DNA from: an uncultured Kordiimonas sp.
GTDB taxonomy: Bacteria; Pseudomonadota; Alphaproteobacteria; Sphingomonadales; Kordiimonadaceae
Assembly: GCA_947503625.1 (NCBI GenBank)
Contig: CANNEK010000003.1
Location: 248,001-312,000 of the forward strand
Direction of reading: 5' to 3'
Length of the DNA: 64,000 bases
Shown: in pieces, positions 9,203 through 16,896 of the stretch
How the letters are laid out: each line of letters opens with the position of its first letter
Position numbering within the stretch: the first letter of the stretch is position 1
The notes under the pieces: model-generated
What the model was told of the DNA's origin: nothing
Databases searched by the model: none
Seen by the model: the letters and a program-made list of their open reading frames with translations, nothing else
Program-made: the position numbers and the translations under genes

Positions 9203-9745
9203 TTAAAGAGCTGCCCCGACTGATACAGTCGGGAACTCCGGTGACCTGAGCTCAATGAAACGATGATTCATTTGCAGAAGAGACACCTTGCCTTCAATCG
9301 CCATATTTGGAGGCACATCAGGAATACTGAAAAGACTGATAATTGTTGGTTTACCATCACTGGGTGCGAGCGGTAACCGCAACTGTGAGGCAACAATAAC
9401 ATTGCCACCTCCCAGCGCCACTTCTGCTTCCAGCTCTGCGCCAACCTCTTCATTGATGACGGTTTTGGCAACTTCCAGATGCGTTTTCATGTGTGGACCG
9501 GGAGTCAAAAGTGCCTTAACCGGCTCCTGCTGTACGTCACGCTTCATCAGCTGATCAATACGCGTGCCACAATAGTCGATGGTCGGCACCCAGTTCTTCG
9601 TGTCCCATCGCGCCACCATCATGTTTGGCAAAAACGCATGGAACCTGCTCGCTGTCACCTGTTTACGGGTCGGCAAACCTCGAGGGCCCGCCGCCAGGGC
9701 CAAAACCTGCCACTTGGACAAAAACTCTCTAAACTCGGGCTGCAT
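9203..9745 (-). CDS. PAS domain protein (PAS_5 type)
   Basis: 180 residues. The pattern of Trp-x-x-Leu early, GLPTRKQVTASRFHAFLPNMMVA (in part), then YCGTRIDQLMKRDV matches the alphaproteobacterial PAS_5 family, in which a lone PAS domain has no output domain. Such proteins are common and mostly uncharacterised; a sensing or adaptor role is inferred. The 155-bp gap to the CadC-like gene holds nothing I recognise. Confidence 0.65.
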   Translation of the reverse strand: MQPEFREFLSKWQVLALAAGPRGLPTRKQVTASRFHAFLPNMMVARWDTKNWVPTIDYCGTRIDQLMKRDVQQEPVKALLTPGPHMKTHLEVAKTVINEEVGAELEAEVALGGGNVIVASQLRLPLAPSDGKPTIISLFSIPDVPPNMAIEGKVSLLQMNHRFIELRSPEFPTVSVGAAL

Positions 9746-9816
9746 TCAATTCCCCAACCGTGCTTACCCAATACGTCAGGTTTAGCATGCCGGTTTATCG
9801 GCCGGGGGTCAAATTT

Positions 9817-10161
9817 TCAGGAACGCCTGTAATGCGCCCCAAGCATAATGGTCGTGATGTCCCCTTTTGTCTGAAAACTGAGAAACAAAAGATAAGGCGC
9901 CAGAAACATGATGCCGCCAAACAGTGCCAGGATGCCCAGTCCCATGCCCAGCAGCGAGAAATTGTTGCGCCACATCGTCCAGCACATGGACAGGATCAGG
10001 AAACTCATGAAATCTGTATTGAACTGTCCGGGCCAAGTCATCGCGGCAATGTCGCCGAAGAAGACAGGCACAAGGTTCCAGCCATGGTTTGCACCGGTTA
10101 TGCCCGTATAGACCAGAATGTTGATTGTCAGCAGAATGAGTATAAGCCGAAAGATGACCAT
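9817..10161 (-). CDS. Small integral membrane protein
   Basis: 114 residues with three to four hydrophobic segments (VIFRLILILLTINILVYTG; MSFLILSMCWTMW; LLGMGLGILALFGGIMFLAPYLLFL, in part). The start at 10161 has a strong ribosome site (GGGGAG, 6 bases upstream). The central motif GDIAAMTWPGQFNTDF is distinctive, but I cannot assign a family. It lies 17 bases after another membrane protein gene on the same strand and is probably cotranscribed with it. Confidence 0.6.
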   Translation of the reverse strand: MVIFRLILILLTINILVYTGITGANHGWNLVPVFFGDIAAMTWPGQFNTDFMSFLILSMCWTMWRNNFSLLGMGLGILALFGGIMFLAPYLLFLSFQTKGDITTIMLGAHYRRS

Positions 10162-10178
10162 GGTTGTCTCCCCTGTTA

Positions 10179-10604
10179 TTATTGCTCAGTGCAGTTCATG
10201 AAAAAAGCCAGTCCCAGCGCCACACCGGCGCCCCACAAAATTGCGGCACCAGCACCCGCCACCAGTGTAGGCGTACCACCATAAAGGGCAGGAAACCAGG
10301 CAAGGGCAATACCATCAAGCAGCATTGCTGCCAGGTCCATTAATGCCGTACCGATAAAATACTGGTGAGTTTCTAGCCGTGCGAAGCGGAATCCAATGAG
10401 CAGAAATGGCACGGTTCCCGGTATGATGAGCACATAAAGGATGGCGCGGGACGAACCTTCGTAAATACCCATGGGGCCCAATATCTGCAACATCATGGCT
10501 GCAACAAACCACAGCACCGCGCCGACAAGAAGGCTCAAGCCAATCTGGCGCCTCTCAAGTGGTAGGTTGCCGCGCAAGGCTGCGAGTTTTGATATATCTG
10601 ACAT
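10179..10604 (-). CDS. Four-helix membrane protein of unknown function
   Basis: 141 residues from the ATG at 10604 (MSDISKLAALRG), chosen because GGGAGAGAAG precedes it and because the longer frame to 10781 overlaps the TetR gene and reads as non-protein-like sequence. Four hydrophobic spans are visible (LLVGAVLWFVAAMMLQILG; ILYVLIIPGTVPFLLIGF; TALMDLAAMLLDGIALAWF; LVAGAGAAILWGAGVALGL), with a final Cys (NCTEQ). No catalytic motif is seen. It lies between a TetR gene and another small membrane protein, all on the minus strand. Confidence 0.6.
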   Translation of the reverse strand: MSDISKLAALRGNLPLERRQIGLSLLVGAVLWFVAAMMLQILGPMGIYEGSSRAILYVLIIPGTVPFLLIGFRFARLETHQYFIGTALMDLAAMLLDGIALAWFPALYGGTPTLVAGAGAAILWGAGVALGLAFFMNCTEQ

Positions 10605-10698
10605 GGCGCTTCTCTCCCTGATGCCTGAAGCTACAACGCGCCCACTCCGGGAAAGGTTCGCAGAACACCAGAAATATTCTTTTTGCGGAGGGCTTTTG

Positions 10699-11292
10699 CT
10701 AGGTTTCTTTGCCGTAGGCCAGCACCACATCAATGGTGTGGTCGGTGAAACGGGCGAGTTTTTCTTCAGGCTCGCCATCAATTTTCATTACCGATAGCGC
10801 GTGACTTGCCGACAGGAGAATACGGGCATCATCGCGGTTTTCCCGGCTGATATTATCTTCTGACGCCCAGAGAATTTCACTGAGTTTGCTGAGAACCTCA
10901 TCCTGAAACGCAAGAAACTTCGTGCGCATATCAGTATCGAAGCGCGCAGCCCAGCCTTGCTGCACCAGAACATAATTACGGTGCGTATCCACCGTCTCGA
11001 GTGACCGGGCAGCCAACATGCGCAACATAGCAGGCGCACCACCTTTGATCACCTCTATACCGCTGAAAAACTCGAGGAAAAAGTCACCTATTTCCTGCGT
11101 CACCGCTTCCAGAAGCGCTTCGCGTGTCGGAAAATAGACGAATGTCGCCGCCGTTGAAACACCCACACGGCGTGCAATATCAGCATGTTTGGCCTCGCCA
11201 AACCCCTTTTCAGCAAAAAGGTCTATTGCCGCAGCAAGCAGCTGTTTCCGGCGTTGTTCAGGGTTCAATCGTGTACGAACAGCTTGCGCCAT
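10699..11292 (-). CDS. TetR family transcriptional regulator, divergent from alkB
   Basis: 197 residues. N-terminal HTH (LLAAAIDLFAEKGFGEAKHADIARRVGVS, quoted in part, then TAATFVYFPTREALLEAVT). The start at 11292 has AAGGAAA 5 bases upstream. The C-terminal domain is helical and variable, as in the family. It is transcribed away from the alkane hydroxylase gene across 170 bases that contain a palindrome (11363-11376) and a promoter (11383-11410), so repression of alkB relieved by an alkane-derived ligand is a reasonable inference. Confidence 0.87.
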   Translation of the reverse strand: MAQAVRTRLNPEQRRKQLLAAAIDLFAEKGFGEAKHADIARRVGVSTAATFVYFPTREALLEAVTQEIGDFFLEFFSGIEVIKGGAPAMLRMLAARSLETVDTHRNYVLVQQGWAARFDTDMRTKFLAFQDEVLSKLSEILWASEDNISRENRDDARILLSASHALSVMKIDGEPEEKLARFTDHTIDVVLAYGKET

Positions 11293-11362
11293 ATTGGTTT
11301 CCTTAAGCGATACCGCAGGTTAGTCAAAAACCCGTCGTTCCTGCAAGATAATAGTCCTTTAT

Positions 11363-11376
11363 TGATATTTTTATCA
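11363..11376. promoter_or_regulatory. Candidate operator: TGATA-N4-TATCA palindrome
   Basis: TGATATTTTTATCA is a perfect 5-bp dyad just upstream of the alkB -35 element, in the gap shared with the divergent TetR gene. A regulator bound here could affect both genes. Binding is inferred. Confidence 0.4.
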
Positions 11377-11382
11377 TTAATA

Positions 11383-11410
11383 TTGACATACACATTCAGC
11401 CCGCTATTCT
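11383..11410 (+). promoter_or_regulatory. Probable sigma-70 promoter of alkB
   Basis: A perfect TTGACA (11383-11388) is followed after 16 bases by TATTCT (11405-11410). It lies about 50 bases before the alkB start. No other comparable pair is seen in the gap. Confidence 0.5.
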
Positions 11411-11462
11411 GCGAGGATATAAAAATACCCTACGTTCATGGCGCTAAGTGAGAGAGATGCAA

Positions 11463-12635
11463 ATGACCGACATTGCTTACACCGACAAGAAGAAGTTCTT
11501 TTGGCCACTGGCCTCTGTCTTGGGATTAATGCCAGTAATAGGAATTGCGCTTTATTATGAAACGGGCACCGCACTTTGGCTTTGGCTTACACCGATCTTT
11601 TTCTACGGGTTTGTACCGATTATTGAAGTTTTGTTTGGTGAAGATACCAGTAACCCTCCTCGCGAGGCGATACCCGGATTGCGTGATGACAAGTTTTATC
11701 GTTGGTCCGCGTTTGCAGGATTGCCCCTTGTTTATCTCAGCTGGGTGGTGGGCGCATGGTTCCTCTCAACCGAACCTTTCAGCCTGAATGCCTATATTGC
11801 GACAACGGTAGCTGCTGGTCTTAACGGCGCAGGAGCCCTGAACGCAGGCCACGAAATCGGCCATAGACGCGACAAGGTCTCCATCAACGTGGCGCGCTTC
11901 CTTCTCTGTCTGTGCGGCATGGGCCACTTCCGTATTGAACACAACATGGGTCACCATGTGCAGGTTGCCACCCCGGAAGATAGTGCCACGGCCATGATGG
12001 GAGAAAATTTCTACGAATTCGTCCTGCACGAGTTACCAGGTGGATATGTACGCGCCTGGGGCCTTGAAAAAGCGCGCCTTGCCCGCGCCGACAAATCGGC
12101 CTTCTCGCTTGAAAATGAAGTTTTACTGAACACCCTGATCACGCTCTTTATGTATGGTACCATGACGGCTGTTTTTGGCCTGATCATTCTACCCTATCTG
12201 CTGATTGCAGCTCTGCTGTCGAACCTGATGCTTTCCAGCGCCAACTATATAGAGCATTACGGCCTGATGCGCGGCAAGCGGGACGATGGCCGCTACGAGC
12301 GCGTGCAACCTCACCACAGCTGGAACGCGAACCATGTTGTCTCGAACGTAATGCTGTTCCATCTGCAACGCCACTCCGATCATCATGCACATGCAGAGCG
12401 CCCTTATCAGTGCCTGCGCCATTTCGATACGTCACCGCAACTTCCGGCTGGCTACTTCACCATGTACCTGGCGGCATGGATTCCGCCTGTATGGTATAAG
12501 GTGATGGACCCATTGGTGGCCGAGCAAATGGGCGGAGACATGACCAAAGCCTATATCAAACCCTCCAAACGCGACGCGATCATGCGTAAATGGCACAAGG
12601 TGGAGCCTGCTACAAACGCCGTCGCGGCGGAGTGA
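11463..12635 (+). CDS. alkB: Alkane 1-monooxygenase (AlkB), non-haem di-iron membrane hydroxylase
   Basis: 390 residues from the ATG at 11463 (MTDIAYTDKK); GAGAG sits 6 bases upstream, better than the GTG at 11448 or ATG at 11457. All histidine boxes of integral-membrane alkane hydroxylases are present in order: HEIGHRR, EHNMGHH, NYIEHYG and LQRHSDHHAHAERPYQ. Several hydrophobic spans alternate with them. AlkB inserts one oxygen atom at the terminal carbon of medium to long n-alkanes, using electrons from rubredoxin and rubredoxin reductase; neither partner is encoded in this window. A terminator follows. Chain-length preference cannot be read from the sequence with certainty. Confidence 0.93.
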   Translation: MTDIAYTDKKKFFWPLASVLGLMPVIGIALYYETGTALWLWLTPIFFYGFVPIIEVLFGEDTSNPPREAIPGLRDDKFYRWSAFAGLPLVYLSWVVGAWFLSTEPFSLNAYIATTVAAGLNGAGALNAGHEIGHRRDKVSINVARFLLCLCGMGHFRIEHNMGHHVQVATPEDSATAMMGENFYEFVLHELPGGYVRAWGLEKARLARADKSAFSLENEVLLNTLITLFMYGTMTAVFGLIILPYLLIAALLSNLMLSSANYIEHYGLMRGKRDDGRYERVQPHHSWNANHVVSNVMLFHLQRHSDHHAHAERPYQCLRHFDTSPQLPAGYFTMYLAAWIPPVWYKVMDPLVAEQMGGDMTKAYIKPSKRDAIMRKWHKVEPATNAVAAE

Positions 12636-12658
12636 ACGCGCACCATCCAGATCCTTCC

Positions 12659-12680
12659 AAGGCCCTTCGGGGCCTTTTTT
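12659..12680 (+). terminator. Rho-independent terminator after alkB
   Basis: The stem AAGGCCC / GGGCCTT with a short TTC(G) loop runs directly into a T-rich tract, 23 bases after the alkB stop. Confidence 0.8.
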
Positions 12681-12801
12681 TCTGCAAACACCTTGATTTA
12701 TGTAACTTTTTGATCATCTTTCGCCTCCAGTGAATACGCGCACTGCTGGACAGCCACTGGATAAGCACGTAGGCTCCGCAAAAGCGTCAGGGAGGCGATG
12801 T

Positions 12802-14421
12802 ATGGCCAGCTTCAAACCTTTGAAGGGTTACCGGGCCCTTTATCATCCAGCATTCAACAAATCGACAGCCTTCACCCGTGAGGAACGCGACGAGTATGGC
12901 TTGCGTGGATTGCTGCCCTACCGTGTTGGTAATCAGGAAAACCAGTTGGCGAGAGTTCTGGAAAACTTGCGCCGCAAAAGCAACGATATCGAGAAGTTCA
13001 TTTTTCTTGCCAGCCTGCACGAGCGCAACGAGCGCCTGTTCTACCGGACCGTGGTCGAACATATTGAAGAGATCATGCCGCTCATTTACACGCCCACTGT
13101 AGGTCAGGCCTGCAGAGAATTTGCCCATATCTTCCGTCGCCCGAAAGGCTTCTACATAACCCCTGAAGACAAAGGCAACATTCGTGAGATGCTGGACAAC
13201 TGGCCCCGACCGGATACGCGGGTGATTGTTGTAACGGATGGCCAGCGTATTCTCGGGCTTGGCGATCTCGGCGCAAATGGCATGGGCATCCCAATCGGCA
13301 AGTTACAGCTATATGTGGCGTGCGCCGGGATCGTACCACGCCAGTGCCTGCCCGTTATGCTGGATGTAGGTACCAATAACGAAGAGCTCCTGAACGACCC
13401 TTTGTACCTTGGCTACCCACATAAACGACTTGAAGGCGACGCCTATTTTGAACTGGTAGACGAATTTGTTTCTGCCGTACAGGACAAGTATCCGCAGGCG
13501 CTTATTCAGTTCGAAGATTTCCTGACACCAAATGCTTATGGCCTTTTGTCGAAATACAAAGATGAAATTCTTTGTTTCAATGATGATATTCAAGGCACTG
13601 CATCAGTCAGCCTTGCCGGTGTTTACGCAGCGACGCGAGGTACTGGTGTGGCTTTCAGGGACTTGCGCGTCATGTTCCTTGGTGCAGGGTCTGCCGCTAC
13701 GGGGATCGGCGATTTGATGGTGACCGCTTTTGAAGCTGAAGGGCTGAGCAATGAAGAGGCCAGAAAGCGACTGAATTTTGTAGATATTCATGGCTTGCTG
13801 GTGAAGTCGCGCACAGACCTTATGTCACACAATGTGCCTTATGCGCACGACAGAGCACAGCTCGATTTCGTTGACGCCATTCGCGAGATCAAACCTCATG
13901 TTCTTATCGGTGCCACAGGCGCACCGGGCACTTTCACTGAAGAGGTCATCAAGACCATGTCCGACGTGAACGAACGGCCTGCGGTTTTTGCGCTTTCCAA
14001 TCCAACATCACGAGCGGAGTGTACAGCGGAGCAGGCTTATGCCTGGTCTGATGGCCGTGCCTTTTTCTCCAGCGGCAGCCCTTTTGGCCCTGTCGTGCAC
14101 GAAGGACGTACCCACCGCCCGGGCCAGGGTAACAACGCTTATATCTTCCCCGGCATAGGCCTCGGTGTTATCGCAAGCGGCGCGACCCGTATCACCGACG
14201 AAATGTTCATGGTAGCGGCACGAACACTGGCAAACATGGTGAGCGAGGAAGACCTTGCGGCTGGTGCTCTTTATCCGCCCTTAACCGATATCAGAGCTGT
14301 CTCCCTTGCAATCGCAGTGGAAGTTGCAAAAGAAGCGCACCGGGCAGGCCTTGCCGTCGAAGCCATGCCTGATGATCTGGAGGCCGCAATCGCCGACACC
14401 ATGTATGACCCGGTGTATTAG
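12802..14421 (+). CDS. maeA: NAD-dependent malic enzyme
   Basis: 539 residues from the ATG at 12802 (MASFKPLKGY), which has GGGAGG 6 bases upstream; the GTG at 12730 is rejected. The malic enzyme signature is present (FYRTVVEHIEEIMPLIYTPTVG, in part), with the catalytic Tyr in YTPTVG. The metal/Lys region follows, then FNDDIQGTASVSLAG, and a Rossmann motif (FLGAGSAATGIG). The size and motifs are those of the SfcA/MaeA single-domain type, which oxidatively decarboxylates malate to pyruvate. Next to alkB it could help return four-carbon acids to pyruvate during growth on alkanes, but this link is inference. Confidence 0.93.
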   Translation: MASFKPLKGYRALYHPAFNKSTAFTREERDEYGLRGLLPYRVGNQENQLARVLENLRRKSNDIEKFIFLASLHERNERLFYRTVVEHIEEIMPLIYTPTVGQACREFAHIFRRPKGFYITPEDKGNIREMLDNWPRPDTRVIVVTDGQRILGLGDLGANGMGIPIGKLQLYVACAGIVPRQCLPVMLDVGTNNEELLNDPLYLGYPHKRLEGDAYFELVDEFVSAVQDKYPQALIQFEDFLTPNAYGLLSKYKDEILCFNDDIQGTASVSLAGVYAATRGTGVAFRDLRVMFLGAGSAATGIGDLMVTAFEAEGLSNEEARKRLNFVDIHGLLVKSRTDLMSHNVPYAHDRAQLDFVDAIREIKPHVLIGATGAPGTFTEEVIKTMSDVNERPAVFALSNPTSRAECTAEQAYAWSDGRAFFSSGSPFGPVVHEGRTHRPGQGNNAYIFPGIGLGVIASGATRITDEMFMVAARTLANMVSEEDLAAGALYPPLTDIRAVSLAIAVEVAKEAHRAGLAVEAMPDDLEAAIADTMYDPVY

Positions 14422-14505
14422 CGCTCCAATACCGTATAATATGCCAACCAAAACGCACTTCATACCGTTTAGCGGTTTAAGGGCAGGATAATCGGGAAAC
14501 CCACT

Positions 14506-15048
14506 ATGCTACGACAGCTTCTTGTTTTGACAGCAATTACTCTGGCCTCAGCGGCTGCGAATGCGGACTGTGCCGAAGACTACTACGGGCTTTGGTGGAA
14601 CGAGGACCGGACCGGAATTTTTGAACTGCAGGCCAGTCCTGATGGTGGCCTTGAAGGCGTCACCCGGTGGGGTGAAAAACCCGATGTCGACAAAAACAAC
14701 CCCGACCCCGCGCTACGCAACCGAGACCTGAAGGGAATAACATTTCTCTGGGCCTTTGAGTATGTGCCGAAGAAAAACCGCTGGAAAGACGGCAAGGTTT
14801 ACGACCCCAACAACGGCAAAACCTACAGTGCCAAAATGGAGCTGGAAAAAGGCGGCGCGGTCCTGAAGATGCGGGGATACATTGGTGTGTCGCTGTTCGG
14901 TCGCACAGCACGGTTTGAGAGGGTTTTGGAAACCGAATTACCAATCAAATTGAAGGAAGAAATGGCCGCACTAATACCCTCTCAAAGTCACTCGATATCG
15001 CTGAAAACGATGGGCGCATATGCTTTGACGCCTTCAAAAAAACCATAG
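14506..15048 (+). CDS. Exported DUF2147 family protein
   Basis: 180 residues with a signal peptide (MLRQLLVLTAITLASAAANA). The mature part follows the DUF2147 pattern: an early Trp-Trp, GIFELQASPDGGLEGVTRW, NNPDPALRNRDLKGI, KVYDPNNGKTYSAKMEL (in part) and LKMRGYIGVSLFGRTARFERV. DUF2147 proteins are small periplasmic beta-barrels of unknown function. The last ~40 residues run past the usual domain end, and the final 61 bases overlap the 3' end of the convergent ABM-domain gene. Confidence 0.8.
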   Translation: MLRQLLVLTAITLASAAANADCAEDYYGLWWNEDRTGIFELQASPDGGLEGVTRWGEKPDVDKNNPDPALRNRDLKGITFLWAFEYVPKKNRWKDGKVYDPNNGKTYSAKMELEKGGAVLKMRGYIGVSLFGRTARFERVLETELPIKLKEEMAALIPSQSHSISLKTMGAYALTPSKKP

Positions 15049-15320
15049 TGACTTTGCTCAGACAGGTAAGCACACTTACGATCCAGGTCGCGGTAGTTAT
15101 CGCCATTCCGTTTTTGAAATGCCTCATAGTCCGCTTTGTCTCGCCACAAATCCGCTGACATGAACTGCCCGGGCGACGCCACATCTTCGTACAGGTCGGT
15201 TCGAATAAACCCTGGATGCTGCCGGAAAAGTTTTACCCACTCTCCGTCTGGTCCATAAATCTCTATGAAGGCGTCTCTGGACCCCGGGTTGATCCTGTAC
15301 GCCCAAACGGTCGCAAACAT
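14988..15320 (-). CDS. ABM/dimeric alpha-beta barrel domain protein
   Basis: 110 residues from the ATG at 15320 (MFATVWAYRI), which has GGGAGAG 5 bases upstream; the longer frame to 15353 is less likely. The pattern FATVWAYRINPGSRDAF.. GPDGEWVKLF, then GFIRTDLYEDV, fits the antibiotic-biosynthesis-monooxygenase-like ferredoxin fold, which often forms dimers and degrades or oxidises small molecules. No catalytic residue can be fixed. Its 3' end overlaps the DUF2147 gene on the opposite strand by 61 bases. Confidence 0.65.
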   Translation of the reverse strand: MFATVWAYRINPGSRDAFIEIYGPDGEWVKLFRQHPGFIRTDLYEDVASPGQFMSADLWRDKADYEAFQKRNGDNYRDLDRKCAYLSEQSHYGFFEGVKAYAPIVFSDIE

Positions 15321-15421
15321 TGTGTCTCTCCCATTCAAAAACAACGCATTCATAGTGCCATACCGGGGGAAACGGCAAGCCAGACCTACTTACTCGATTG
15401 ATCAGCTAGCGCTGCGGCCCG

Positions 15422-16573
15422 CTATGCTGCAGCGAGGCGGGGGTCAGCACTCACGGCACCGTCAATCCAACCGCCACCCAGAACACGGTCCTCATGGTAA
15501 AAAACGGCAGCCTGACCGGGCGAAACGCCTGCTTCCGGCTCATCAAGTGCAAGGCGGGCTTTGCCACCCTCTTCCGAAAACAATGTTGCAGGAACACCCG
15601 GACGTGTTGACCGAATTTTGGCAACAACGGGCAAACCAGCCTCTGGAATGTTTTCGCCAATCCAACTGACATCCTTGACAGTGATCTCACGCGTCAACAA
15701 TGCTTCTTTGGGGCCAACGATGACGCGCTGGCGGCTTGGGTCCAGTTTCAGCACATATAACGGATCTTGCGTGCCACCAATGCCGATACCCCGGCGCTGG
15801 CCAATAGTGTACCGCACGATACCTTTATGCTGCCCAAGAACATTGCCATCAATATCAACGATATCGCCGGGTTCCATGGCGCCCGGGCGCAGTCGTTCAA
15901 TAACGCTTACATACCCGCCTTCAGGTACAAAACATATATCCTGACTGTCAGGTTTATCGGCCACCGTCAGGCCAAAACGCTCGGCGTGCTTGCGTGTTTC
16001 TTCCTTATCCATGCCGCCCAGCGGAAAGCGCAGAAAGGCGATCTGCTCTTGCGTTGTGGCAAAAAGGAAATAGCTCTGATCTTTACCCTGATCAGCCCCA
16101 CGAACCAGTTGGGCTTTGCCGTCTGCACCGATTACACGCTGCACATAGTGCCCTGTCGCCATACAGTCAGCGCCCAGGTCGCGCGCTGTCGCGAGCAAAT
16201 CTTTAAACTTGACTGTCTGATTACAACGGACACAGGGAATTGGCGTTTCACCTTTGATATAACTATCGGCAAACTCTTCCATCACCTGGTTCTTGAAGCG
16301 GCTCTCATAGTCCAGAACATAATGCGGGATTCCCAGTTCTTCAGACACACGCCGCGCATCGTGAATATCCTGTCCCGCACAACAACTGCCCTTCTTTTGA
16401 ACAGCGACGCCGTGATCATAAAGCTGAAGCGTTATGCCAACAACGTCGTAGCCTTCTTCCGCCAGCAACGCCGCCGTTACCGAACTGTCCACACCGCCCG
16501 ACATTGCCACCACGACCCGCGTTTCCGCGGGGGCGCGATCAAATCCAAGGCTATTTAGCGTTTCGGAGGCCAT
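15422..16573 (-). CDS. mnmA: tRNA-uridine 2-sulfurtransferase MnmA
   Basis: 383 residues from the ATG at 16573. The PP-loop [15 protein letters not shown] binds ATP; catalytic Cys residues lie in [13 protein letters not shown] and [12 protein letters not shown], and DSQDICF is typical of the family. MnmA thiolates the wobble uridine (s2U34) of tRNA for Lys, Glu and Gln in the cytosol. The protein is full length. It has no operon partner on its strand and is followed by the small ABM-domain gene 101 bases downstream. Confidence 0.95.
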   Translation of the reverse strand: MASETLNSLGFDRAPAETRVVVAMSGGVDSSVTAALLAEEGYDVVGITLQLYDHGVAVQKKGSCCAGQDIHDARRVSEELGIPHYVLDYESRFKNQVMEEFADSYIKGETPIPCVRCNQTVKFKDLLATARDLGADCMATGHYVQRVIGADGKAQLVRGADQGKDQSYFLFATTQEQIAFLRFPLGGMDKEETRKHAERFGLTVADKPDSQDICFVPEGGYVSVIERLRPGAMEPGDIVDIDGNVLGQHKGIVRYTIGQRRGIGIGGTQDPLYVLKLDPSRQRVIVGPKEALLTREITVKDVSWIGENIPEAGLPVVAKIRSTRPGVPATLFSEEGGKARLALDEPEAGVSPGQAAVFYHEDRVLGGGWIDGAVSADPRLAAA

Positions 16574-16667
16574 GATCAAACTCTTGTATTACCTGCTTTC
16601 GGAAATCCATCAATCAATTCTGACCAACTTCATCCGGTTTCAAACGTTGACTGCCATATAAGAGCCT

Positions 16668-16698
16668 TTGTGCCGGGAGGCAAGGGATTCCGGCACAA
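16668..16698. repeat. 9-bp perfect inverted repeat, candidate activator site
   Basis: TTGTGCCGG and CCGGCACAA are separated by 13 bases. It is centred about 140 bases upstream of the sigma-54 promoter of fliK, the usual place for an enhancer. The spacer contains GGCAA, as does the palindrome before fliF. Binding by FlbD is inferred from position; a terminator for an upstream transcript is unlikely because no T tract follows. Confidence 0.45.
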
Positions 16699-16812
16699 GA
16701 CTTTCAATGGAAACAATTTTACCGGGCAAATCCATCCACACACAAAATCAATTTCCGGGTCTCATTGTCGCGACTCATTGATTTCATAGCATTTTGGCTC
16801 GCTGAAAAAAAC

Positions 16813-16828
16813 TGGCCCGCTGTTTGCT
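16813..16828 (+). promoter_or_regulatory. Sigma-54 (RpoN) promoter of fliK-flgD-flgE
   Basis: TGGCCCG-CTGT-TTGCT matches the consensus TGGCACG-N4-TTGCW with one mismatch and exact GG/GC spacing. The expected start of transcription is about 70 bases before the fliK ATG at 16897. The sigma-54 activator FlbD is encoded in this window. Confidence 0.75.
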
Positions 16829-16896
16829 TATCCAAGGGCAACACGAATGGCTGGCCACAGAAATGGCGGAACATCGAGCGAATAAGTAATGAACTG

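Larger units (their letters stand above)
16574..16896. other. 323-bp non-coding gap: fliK regulatory region
   Basis: This divergent gap holds a 9-bp inverted repeat (16668-16698) and a sigma-54 promoter (16813-16828). No additional gene is supported; a frame open from 16765 would have to begin upstream of the promoter and is rejected. Confidence 0.7.

Noticed and set aside
15767-16558. 263-codon plus-strand frame opposite mnmA
   Set aside because: mnmA shows all catalytic motifs; the opposite frame is a composition artefact.
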